Assembly (NCBI GenBank): GCA_900770325.1
Contig: CAAGKE010000154.1
Coordinates: forward strand, 1 to 5,272
DNA length: 5,272 nucleotides
From: Lachnospiraceae bacterium
Lineage (GTDB): Bacteria; Bacillota; Clostridia; Lachnospirales; Lachnospiraceae
Reading direction: 5' to 3'
In this document: one piece after another, positions 1-5,272 of the stretch
Layout: every line of letters starts with the position of its first letter
Numbering within the stretch: position 1 is the stretch's first letter
The notes under the pieces: generated by a model
What the model saw: only the letters and a program-made list of their open reading frames with translations
Told to the model about the DNA's origin: nothing
Databases searched by the model: none
Translations under genes and position numbers: made by a program

Positions 1-677
<677 letters not shown>

Positions 678-699
678 TTAAAATAAAGAACTATCTATA

Positions 700-1368
700 T
701 TAATTAGCTACTTTCACCATACTGTGGCGTACCACTGTATCCCGGTACATATAACCCTTCTGCAGTTCTTCCGCCACCACATTTTCGCCCAGGCTCTCAT
801 CCTCCACATGCATCACTGCGTTGTGGAAATCCGGATTAAACTCCTGTCCCACCGCCTCGATGGGCTTTACATCCATGGCTTCCAGTGTGGTCATCAGCTG
901 CTTGTAAATTTTCTGCATACCTGCCATAAACGGATCTTCCGGATCTTCTCCCACACCGGCCAGGCCTCTTTCAAAATTGTCTACCACCGGGAGGATCTTT
1001 TCGATCACGCTTCTGGCACCCACCTCATACATGGCTGATTTTTCTTTTTCTGTCCGTTTCCGGAAATTATCAAACTCTGCCATCTGTCTGCGTACCCGGT
1101 CGGTAAGCTCTTCGATCTGTATATCTTTTTTGTCCTTTTTATCTTTTTTCTTGCCAAAGAAACCTTTCCGTGGAGCTGCATCGCCCTCTTCCGTCTTTTC
1201 TGTCTCCGGCACTTCCTCTTCCTCCTCTGCAGCCTCTTCAGCCGCCGTCTGGGAAGGATCTTTCATCTGCTCCGTCTCCGGAGTATCTGCCGTATTTTCT
1301 GTTTCCTCTGTCTGCTCCGTCTGTTCCGTGGTTTCATCCATGGCCTTTTCTTCTTTCATCTCTGCCAC
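700..1368 (-). CDS. grpE: GrpE, nucleotide exchange factor of DnaK
   Basis: Cytosolic homodimeric co-chaperone that releases ADP from DnaK and acts as a thermosensor. The 222-residue product has a long acidic, low-complexity N-terminus (residues 1-62, mostly E/T/A), a lysine-rich patch (GKKKDKKDKKD, about 72-82), a long helix predicted to form the dimer coiled coil (about 83-135, with EFDNFRKRTEKEK typical of the family), and the C-terminal beta-wing that contacts DnaK (about 166-222, including GQEFNPDFHNAVMHV and GYMYRDTVVRHSMVKV). It is somewhat longer than common GrpE proteins (about 190-200 residues) because of the acidic tail. The start is a GTG at 1368-1366 with AAAGGTGG upstream; an in-frame ATG three codons later (1359-1357) would sit too far from that site, so I favour GTG. 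The ribosome binding site abuts the hrcA stop, and the hrcA-grpE gap is 18 nt, so translation may be coupled. Confidence 0.97.
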   Translation of the reverse strand: MAEMKEEKAMDETTEQTEQTEETENTADTPETEQMKDPSQTAAEEAAEEEEEVPETEKTEEGDAAPRKGFFGKKKDKKDKKDIQIEELTDRVRRQMAEFDNFRKRTEKEKSAMYEVGARSVIEKILPVVDNFERGLAGVGEDPEDPFMAGMQKIYKQLMTTLEAMDVKPIEAVGQEFNPDFHNAVMHVEDESLGENVVAEELQKGYMYRDTVVRHSMVKVAN

Positions 1369-1386
1369 TGTATTATATCCACCTTT

Positions 1387-2439
1387 CTAATTATCTTTTT
1401 TAAATATCTCATCCAACTGCTGTGTCAGATTTTTCAATACACCAACGACCTTATCATAATCCATACGCTTCGGTCCCACAATGCCGATCCGGCCATACAT
1501 GCCGCCGCCCAGATCGTAGGAGGCAGTCACCACACTGCAGTCCTTCATAGCGGAAACCGGAGTCTCCTGACCAATATAGACCTGAATGCCATGTTCATCA
1601 TCATGGATCCCCTCTTCCTTCATCAGGCTGGCCAGGGGATGCTTCTCTTCAAAAGTACTGATCAGTTCACTGGCCTTCTCGCTGTCGCTCAGCTCCGGAT
1701 ACTTAAAGAAATTTGTTGCACCGCTGGTGTAAATCTCCATATCCTCTTCCTGACTGATCGCCTCTGCCACCGCGTCCAGAACCCGGCTGACCAGTTCACT
1801 GTGAATCCCCGCCTCTTCCTTCAGCTTGGAAATGGTTGCCAGATTGATCTGTTCTATGGTCAGGCCATTCAGGCTGCTGTTCAGCAGGATATTCATTCTC
1901 AGGATCATATCCTGATCCAGTCCGTGCTCCATACGAATGATCTTGTTTTTCACCACATTCCCCTCGGCTACGATCACCGCCAGGATCTGATTCTCATCCA
2001 CAATGGAAAGCTGAATAAACTTCAGCTTCGTCCGGTGATACTGGGGGCTGGAAATCATGGTGGCATAATTTGTATTATTCGCCAGGAACTTGGCCAACTG
2101 CTTCAGAACCATCTCCATCCGGTCCTGCCGCTGGATCATCAGTTCCTTCATCTCCGTGACTTCTTTATCCTTTTCCTCCATCCGCTTATCATTTTCCTGC
2201 ATCATACGGTCTACATATAAGCGATAGCCCGCATCCGACGGAATACGTCCGGCGGAAGTATGGGGCTGAATAATATATCCCATCTCTTCCAAATCAGACA
2301 TCTCATTCCGGATGGTGGCGGAGCTCAAATTCAGGTCCGGATATTTGGAAATGGTCCTGGACCCCACCGGCTCGCCGGTTTCCAGATAGGTCTTGATGAT
2401 GGCCTGCAGGATCGTCCATTTTCTGTCATCCATCTGCAC
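1387..2439 (-). CDS. hrcA: HrcA, heat-inducible transcription repressor (CIRCE-binding)
   Basis: Represses class I heat-shock genes by binding the CIRCE inverted repeat; in characterised species its activity depends on the GroEL chaperonin. The 350-residue product has an N-terminal winged helix-turn-helix (about 5-75, with TGEPVGSRTISK, LSSATIRNEMSDLEEMGYI and HTSAGRIPSDAGYRLYVD, all strong HrcA signatures), a central dimerisation/GAF-like region, and the conserved C-terminal segment with GGGMYGRIGIVGPKRMDY (about 311-328). Length is normal for the family. The likely start is GTG at 2439-2437, because AAGGGGG ends 7 nt upstream; an ATG two codons further in (2433-2431) would have a 13-nt spacing. 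It is the first gene of the operon with grpE and dnaK and is autoregulated through the CIRCE site about 28 nt upstream of the start codon. The gene is complete, with a TAG stop at 1389-1387. Confidence 0.98.
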   Translation of the reverse strand: MQMDDRKWTILQAIIKTYLETGEPVGSRTISKYPDLNLSSATIRNEMSDLEEMGYIIQPHTSAGRIPSDAGYRLYVDRMMQENDKRMEEKDKEVTEMKELMIQRQDRMEMVLKQLAKFLANNTNYATMISSPQYHRTKLKFIQLSIVDENQILAVIVAEGNVVKNKIIRMEHGLDQDMILRMNILLNSSLNGLTIEQINLATISKLKEEAGIHSELVSRVLDAVAEAISQEEDMEIYTSGATNFFKYPELSDSEKASELISTFEEKHPLASLMKEEGIHDDEHGIQVYIGQETPVSAMKDCSVVTASYDLGGGMYGRIGIVGPKRMDYDKVVGVLKNLTQQLDEIFKKDN

Positions 2440-2466
2440 TTGAATTCCCCCTTCTGACTTTTATGT

Positions 2467-2497
2467 TGTTAGCACTCATTTCACTAGAGTGCTAACA
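2467..2497. promoter_or_regulatory. CIRCE operator (HrcA binding site)
   Basis: Perfect match to the CIRCE consensus: TTAGCACTC at 2469-2477, a 9-nt spacer (2478-2486) and GAGTGCTAA at 2487-2495. The symmetry extends two more base pairs on each side, giving 2467-2497. It lies immediately downstream of the hrcA promoter -10 box, within the first nucleotides of the predicted transcript, which is the classic arrangement for repression of hrcA-grpE-dnaK by HrcA. Confidence 0.98.
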
Positions 2498-2508
2498 TCC
2501 ATAGCACT

Positions 2509-2537
2509 ATAATATGACAGCACATTTCTTTTGTCAA
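2509..2537 (-). promoter_or_regulatory. Sigma-A promoter of hrcA-grpE-dnaK
   Basis: On the minus strand the -35 box is a perfect TTGACA (2537-2532), followed by a 17-nt spacer and the -10 box TATTAT (2514-2509; one mismatch to TATAAT). Transcription would start near 2502, just before the CIRCE operator, so HrcA binding would block initiation or clearance. No competing promoter is visible between here and hrcA. Confidence 0.92.
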
Positions 2538-2541
2538 TAGG

Positions 2542-2568
2542 TTTTCAGAATTTTTTTTCAGTTTTTTT
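2542..2568 (-). promoter_or_regulatory. A-tracts upstream of the hrcA promoter (UP-element-like)
   Basis: On the minus strand, runs of A (at 2568-2562, 2558-2551 and 2545-2542) lie just upstream of the -35 box, with centres roughly one helical turn apart. Such phased A-tracts resemble UP elements or intrinsically bent DNA that strengthen sigma-A promoters. This is inferred from composition only. Confidence 0.45.
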
Positions 2569-2604
2569 CCCCGCATTCTGTCGAAAAAACACGGGCTCTA
2601 AGTA

Positions 2605-2633
2605 TTGGACAGAAAGAAAAAACATGTTATGAT
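2605..2633 (+). promoter_or_regulatory. Sigma-A promoter of the SGNH hydrolase gene, extended -10
   Basis: TTGGAC at 2605-2610, a 17-nt spacer and TATGAT at 2628-2633, with a TG dinucleotide at 2625-2626 forming an extended -10. Predicted start of transcription is near 2640, at the foot of the first leader hairpin. It is divergent from the hrcA promoter, with about 67 bp between the two -35 boxes. Confidence 0.85.
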
Positions 2634-2641
2634 AGCGTCAG

Positions 2642-2680
2642 TGCAACTTTCAGCTGGGGTGTCCCCTGCTGAAAGTTGTG
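2642..2680 (+). other. Strong hairpin at the 5' end of the hydrolase leader
   Basis: CAACTTTCAGC (2644-2654) pairs perfectly with GCTGAAAGTTG (2668-2678). A single T-T mismatch follows, then GGGG (2656-2659) pairs with CCCC (2663-2666) around a 3-nt loop. Two G-U pairs could extend the base. No T-run follows, so it is not an intrinsic terminator. It begins within a few nucleotides of the predicted transcript start and directly precedes the conserved repeat module. Confidence 0.85.
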
Positions 2681-2760
2681 ACTCCGGCGAATCGCAGAGG
2701 TGCGCAGATGAAAGCTCCTTCGGAGCACGCCTCGCGGCAAGTACGCCGGTGGCGTACTTA
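2681..2760 (+). repeat. Structured dispersed repeat, copy 1 (leader of the SGNH hydrolase gene)
   Basis: Related to a second copy on the minus strand at about 4871-4954. Shared parts in order: a 16-nt box CTCCGGCGAATCGCAG (2682-2697; 15 of 16 identical to copy 2); an outer stem P1, GAGGTG (2697-2702) with CGCCTC (2728-2733); an inner hairpin P2, GCTCC-TTC-GGAGC (2714-2726); GCGGCAAG (2734-2741; identical in copy 2); and hairpin P3, AAGTACGCC-GGT-GGCGTACTT (2739-2759). Stem sequences differ between copies but pairing is kept. It lies between the promoter and the ribosome binding site, ending 55 nt before the ATG, so it should be transcribed as part of the leader. No protein-coding role is apparent. 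It could be an RNA carried by a mobile element, a structured repeat or a regulatory leader. Confidence 0.8.
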
Positions 2761-2802
2761 AATATTGAGGGAGCAGCCGTCTGCTGTACTGCTTCCGTGA
2801 AA

Positions 2803-2810
2803 AAGGAAGG
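2803..2810 (+). promoter_or_regulatory. Ribosome binding site of the SGNH hydrolase gene
   Basis: AAGGAAGG ends 5 nt before the ATG at 2816; its first AAGGA is 8 nt away. This supports ATG 2816 as the start. A modest G-U-containing hairpin (GGAGCAG near 2769 with CTGCTTC near 2790) is possible just upstream, without covering the site. Confidence 0.75.
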
Positions 2811-2815
2811 GACTT

Positions 2816-3598
2816 ATGAAAAAACTTGGAACTGCAATTGGAATCATTCTGTCTGTCATTGGCATCCTGCTTTTGCTGGGACTGGGCGTCTACCTGACGC
2901 TTGACTGGAAAAATACTTTTTCCGGAGGTATCCTGCAGGCAGACAGTTCAGGGGATGCAGCTTTGCAAACAGAAGCTGAAGGCACCGGTCCTTCCGGTGA
3001 AGCCGGTACTGTTTCTAATTATAAGGAGACCGAAATAGATAAACAGACAGCCGCCACTCTGGCTGCTCTTCAGGCTGCAAATTCCGACCTCCCGGAGCAT
3101 CACATCATTTTTCTAGGCGATTCCCGTACCGTAGGAATGGGCGAAGCAGAAGCCGATACCGGAGATACCTGCACCTACATCGGTGCTGTAGGCGAGGGCT
3201 ACTACTGGCTGAAGGATTCCGGAATCCCACAGATGGAAGAGGCGATCAAACAATACCCGGAGGATCCCGTGGTATTAAATCTGGGGGTCAATGATCTGGA
3301 TATGATCGACTCCTATCTGGAGCTGTACAAAACCTTTTCTGAAAGCTATCAGGAAACCAGCTTCTATTTTATGTCTGTAAATCCGGTGACAGAAGAAGCC
3401 GCCCATGTGACGAATGTAGAAATTGCTTCTTTCAACAGCAAGCTTCGGGCTGCATTCCCGGATGCCTATCTGGATTCCAATACTTATTTAAGAATCAGGG
3501 AATTTGAATCCGTGGATGGTGTACACTATTCCCAGGAAACCTACCGGATCATCCATGATTTTACCGTAAAAAAAATCTGGCCGGACAGCGTCACGTGA
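2816..3598 (+). CDS. Membrane-anchored SGNH/GDSL-family hydrolase
   Basis: Predicted esterase or acylhydrolase of the SGNH superfamily, probably acting outside the cell membrane. The 260-residue product begins with a hydrophobic segment (about 5-28) after MKK, which looks like a signal anchor; no lipobox cysteine is visible. A polar, low-complexity linker (about 42-75) follows. The catalytic domain (about 92-260) shows block I as FLGDSRTVGM (nucleophile Ser103), a block II glycine near 126, block III as NLGVND (Asn159) and block V as DGVHY with Asp234 and His237. All four hallmark residue types are therefore present. The substrate cannot be told from sequence; surface polysaccharide or peptidoglycan O-acyl groups are possible. 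The gene is monocistronic, divergent from hrcA and convergent with hemW, and interrupts the usual hemW-hrcA adjacency. Its promoter and a long structured leader are upstream. The start at 2816 fits the ribosome binding site and the hydrophobic N-terminus. Confidence 0.93.
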   Translation: MKKLGTAIGIILSVIGILLLLGLGVYLTLDWKNTFSGGILQADSSGDAALQTEAEGTGPSGEAGTVSNYKETEIDKQTAATLAALQAANSDLPEHHIIFLGDSRTVGMGEAEADTGDTCTYIGAVGEGYYWLKDSGIPQMEEAIKQYPEDPVVLNLGVNDLDMIDSYLELYKTFSESYQETSFYFMSVNPVTEEAAHVTNVEIASFNSKLRAAFPDAYLDSNTYLRIREFESVDGVHYSQETYRIIHDFTVKKIWPDSVT

Positions 3599-3608
3599 AA
3601 AGAGGTGT

Positions 3609-4805
3609 TTACATCCCTTCATCCAGTAAAAACTCTGCCAGCACCTGATTACTCAAATCGATTCCCCGGTTCGTAAGCTTCAGGCGGCCTCCTTCGATCC
3701 GAATCAGGCCCTGCTGTCCCAGTTTTTCCAACTGCTTCCGGTAAATCACTTCTGCCGGCACATGAAAAGTCCGGCGGAATCCTTCCAGATCCACCCCTTC
3801 CATCATCCGCAGTCCCAGATACATGGTCTCTTCAATCTCATCATCCTTCGTAAGCACCAGAACCTCTTTCTTGGAGAAATCCCCATTCAGATAATCCGGT
3901 AAACTTTCCGTATTCTTATAGCGCAGACGTTTTAGCTGAGACGAAGCTCCCAGCCCAAAGCCGGCATATTCCACCCTCTTCCAGTAGCCGCTGTTGTGAA
4001 TACAGCAAAAACCGGGCCGGGCATAATTGGAGATTTCATACCTTTCAAAACCGGCACCGCCAAGAATCCGGTCTGTATCTTCGTACATAGCCCGCTCTTC
4101 CTCCTCTGAAGGAAGAAAACGTGGGATACCGCCCTGCTCCCGTATCCTGGCATCCTGTCTGTAGGCATCATAAAACGGCGTCCCCTCTTCTATAATCAGA
4201 CTATACGCCGAAATATGCTCCGGCTTCAGTGCAAGCACCTTTTCCAGCGTACGCTCCCAGGAAGCCCTGTTCTGCCCGGGCAGCGCCGACATCAGATCCA
4301 CATTGATATTTTGAAAGTCTGCTTCTCTGGCCTGCTCAAAATTTTTCTGAAACTCCTCCCAGGTATGAATCCGTCCTAAAAGCTTCAGCTCCATATCATC
4401 TGCAGACTGAAGTCCCAGACTCAGGCGGTTGATTCCCCACTCCCTGTATACATTGAGCTTTGCCGCCGTAAGTGTTCCCGGATTACATTCTATTGTGATC
4501 TCCGGCAGTTTTCCGTCCGGCACATTTTCCAGCCGGAATTTTTCCCGTATGGTCTCCATCAGCTCCGCAATCTCCTCCGGCTCCAAAATGGAAGGAGTCC
4601 CACCGCCGAAAAAAACACTGCACACCTGATAATCATCTGTATCCTCAAACTGTATAATTTCCTCCTTCAGACGATCCACATACTGACGCCTGATTTCTGC
4701 GCCGGCCGGCGCAGAGAGAAAATCACAGTAATTACATTTTCGCACACAAAAGGGGATATGCAGATATATCCCCATTGGTCTTTTTTGATCCTTATTTAAT
4801 TCCAT
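3609..4805 (-). CDS. hemW: HemW, radical SAM heme chaperone (formerly called HemN-like)
   Basis: Member of the HemN/HemW radical SAM family; HemW proteins bind heme and transfer it to cytosolic or membrane targets, and are not true coproporphyrinogen oxidases. With the start at ATG 4805-4803 the product has 398 residues, close to the usual 380. It shows the [4Fe-4S]/SAM motif CVRKCNYC (Cys20, Cys24, Cys27), the SAM-binding GGGTP (67-71), ECNPG (106-110), the HemW-characteristic HNSGYW (270-275), and a C-terminal winged-helix-like region ending SNQVLAEFL. HemW lacks the extra N-terminal cysteine of HemN, in line with this sequence. The frame stays open upstream to 5036, but those 77 codons translate a structured repeat and match no HemW; AGGA 8 nt before ATG 4805 fixes the start. 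The gene follows lepA on the same strand, as in Bacillus, and ends 10 bp from the converging hydrolase stop. Confidence 0.95.
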   Translation of the reverse strand: MELNKDQKRPMGIYLHIPFCVRKCNYCDFLSAPAGAEIRRQYVDRLKEEIIQFEDTDDYQVCSVFFGGGTPSILEPEEIAELMETIREKFRLENVPDGKLPEITIECNPGTLTAAKLNVYREWGINRLSLGLQSADDMELKLLGRIHTWEEFQKNFEQAREADFQNINVDLMSALPGQNRASWERTLEKVLALKPEHISAYSLIIEEGTPFYDAYRQDARIREQGGIPRFLPSEEEERAMYEDTDRILGGAGFERYEISNYARPGFCCIHNSGYWKRVEYAGFGLGASSQLKRLRYKNTESLPDYLNGDFSKKEVLVLTKDDEIEETMYLGLRMMEGVDLEGFRRTFHVPAEVIYRKQLEKLGQQGLIRIEGGRLKLTNRGIDLSNQVLAEFLLDEGM

Positions 4806-4813
4806 GTTCGTCT

Positions 4814-4817
4814 TCCT
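4814..4817 (-). promoter_or_regulatory. Ribosome binding site that decides the hemW start
   Basis: AGGA (4817-4814) on the minus strand, within CAGGAAG, lies 8 nt before ATG 4805. The upstream in-frame ATG at 5036 sits in the hairpin-rich repeat region, and its translated extension has no family resemblance. Confidence 0.75.
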
Positions 4818-4870
4818 GTCTTCCGGGAAACCTCTCACTTTTAAAACGGCTGTCAGGGAATACATTTCAT

Positions 4871-4954
4871 TCAAGAACGCCTCTGGCGTTCTTGCCGCGG
4901 CGTGATCGAATGCGAAGCATTCTTCCACTGACCACGCCTGCGATCCGCCGGAGG
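4871..4954 (-). repeat. Structured dispersed repeat, copy 2 (lepA-hemW gap)
   Basis: Minus-strand relative of the element at 2681-2760, in the same sense as hemW. It has the 16-nt box CTCCGGCGGATCGCAG (4953-4938), stem P1 as GGCGTGGTC (4938-4930) with GATCACGCC (4907-4899), hairpin P2 as GAATGC-TTC-GCATTC (4922-4908), GCGGCAAG (4898-4891), and hairpin P3 as AAGAACGCC-AGA-GGCGTTCTT (4893-4873). The P1 G-U pair exists only on the minus strand; on the plus strand it would be an A-C mismatch, which supports transcription in this direction. It ends about 67 nt before the hemW ATG. The segment further upstream (4955-5066) differs from copy 1 but is also hairpin-rich. Confidence 0.8.
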
Positions 4955-4975
4955 CTTTACCTTGGAAGGAGATTG

Positions 4976-5032
4976 GACTCCCACCAAGGCTAAATTGTTG
5001 CAACTCGCCACCTATATATAAAGGTGGGAGTC
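4976..5032 (-). other. Long-range inverted repeat with competing inner hairpin, upstream of repeat copy 2
   Basis: A perfect 10-bp inverted repeat, GACTCCCACC (4976-4985) and GGTGGGAGTC (5023-5032), encloses 37 nt. The GGTGG at 5023-5027 can pair instead with CCACC at 5008-5012 to form a local hairpin with a T/A-rich loop. CCTTGG at 4960-4965 can pair with CCAAGG at 4984-4989, also in conflict with the long stem. A GTTGCAAC palindrome (4997-5004) sits in the loop. The layout allows alternative folds or a pseudoknot. Confidence 0.7.
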
Positions 5033-5066
5033 TCATCTTCTTTCAAGATGATGGGGAACGATTCCC
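5033..5066 (-). other. Two small hairpins downstream of lepA
   Basis: TCATCTT (5033-5039) pairs with AAGATGA (5045-5051) around a 5-nt loop, and GGGAA (5054-5058) pairs with TTCCC (5062-5066) around a 3-nt loop. Neither is followed by a T-run on the minus strand, so they do not look like intrinsic terminators for lepA. They may be the outer part of the structured element or RNA-stabilising hairpins. Confidence 0.5.
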
Positions 5067-5091
5067 TCCGATTCGAAAAGTGTTCCGTACA

Positions 5092-5248
5092 TTATTTATC
5101 GTCCAGCTTCAGTACGCTCATAAAGGCCTTCTGCGGGATCTCCACATTGCCCACCTGGCGCATCCGCTTTTTTCCTTCCTTCTGTTTCTCGAGCAGCTTC
5201 TTCTTCCGGGAAATATCACCGCCATAGCACTTGGCCAGAACGTCTTTG
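5092..5248 (-). CDS. lepA: LepA (elongation factor 4), C-terminal fragment
   Basis: Ribosome-associated translational GTPase also called EF4. Only the last 51 codons are present, ending in TAA at 5094-5092. The fragment contains [20 protein letters not shown], then [19 protein letters not shown] and a short variable tail ending LKLDDK, which is the highly conserved LepA C-terminal domain. The remainder is lost at the contig end. The codon spanning 5250-5248 reads CTC (Leu) only because its first two bases are adapter sequence; the native residue is probably Arg or Lys, as in other LepA proteins. lepA followed by hemW is the usual Firmicutes order. Confidence 0.95.
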
Positions 5249-5272
5249 AGATCGGAAGAGCACACGTCTGAA
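5249..5272 (+). other. Illumina adapter sequence left at the contig end (artefact)
   Basis: The final 24 nt, beginning AGATCGGAAGAGC and continuing CACACGTCTGAA, match the start of the Illumina TruSeq read-1 adapter. LepA homology stops exactly at the junction. A plus-strand translation through it ends in EIGRAHV, a familiar product of adapter contamination. This is not genomic sequence. Confidence 0.97.

Noticed and set aside
1591..2220. Open frame of 209 codons antisense to hrcA
   Set aside because: The minus strand here encodes a clear HrcA; the antisense translation is rich in His, Gln and Leu and shows no domain.
2540..2600. T-runs on the plus strand as a possible terminator
   Set aside because: No stable GC-rich stem precedes them and no plus-strand gene ends there; they are better read as A-tracts upstream of the hrcA promoter.
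2605..2904. Plus-strand frame running through the repeat leader into the hydrolase gene
   Set aside because: It covers the promoter, hairpins and repeat copy 1 in another frame; the hydrolase frame starting at 2816 has the ribosome binding site and the family motifs.
4752..4773. 8-bp hairpin (GGGGATAT / ATATCCCC) followed by a short T-run on the minus strand, terminator-like
   Set aside because: It lies in the conserved HemW segment GIYLHIPFC and has only four T residues, so it is explained by coding constraint.
4806..4870. Possible hemW promoter
   Set aside because: No pair of -35 and -10 boxes with acceptable spacing was found; hemW may be read through from lepA.
5080..5271. Plus-strand frame ending EIGRAHV
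   Set aside because: It is antisense to lepA and ends in translated Illumina adapter.

Overview
The window looks like chromosomal DNA from a Gram-positive Clostridia-type bacterium, probably a gut Lachnospiraceae. The evidence is the gene order lepA / hemW / hrcA / grpE / dnaK typical of Firmicutes, a CIRCE-controlled hrcA operon, a DnaK of the Gram-positive type with a shortened ATPase region, strong Shine-Dalgarno sites and a moderate GC content. The family assignment is an inference. The right end (5249-5272) is not genomic: it matches the start of an Illumina TruSeq adapter, so the genome probably stops at 5248.

Left part (1-2540, minus strand): the heat-shock operon hrcA-grpE-dnaK, read right to left. 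A consensus-like sigma-A promoter (-35 at 2532-2537, -10 at 2509-2514, 17-bp spacer) has A-tracts upstream and a perfect CIRCE operator (2469-2495) just downstream. HrcA represses its own operon through CIRCE; GrpE is the nucleotide exchange factor of the DnaK chaperone. DnaK is cut by the left edge after about 220 residues.

Middle part (2541-3598, plus strand): a divergent gene for a membrane-anchored SGNH/GDSL hydrolase sits between hrcA and hemW, facing the opposite way from the conserved cluster. It has a strong extended -10 promoter and a leader of about 175 nt filled by RNA-like hairpins.

Right part (3599-5248, minus strand): hemW (radical SAM, heme chaperone family) converges on the hydrolase gene with only 10 bp between the stop codons. 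Upstream of it are a 286-bp gap and the last 51 codons of lepA (elongation factor 4).

The most notable signal is a pair of related structured elements. One lies in the hydrolase leader (about 2642-2760, plus), the other between lepA and hemW (about 4871-4954 and perhaps on to 5066, minus). They share conserved boxes and three hairpins in the same order, with compensatory base changes in the stems and G-U pairs only on the strand matching the downstream gene. They may be a mobile-element-derived RNA, a dispersed structured repeat or a leader regulator; the family is not identified here.
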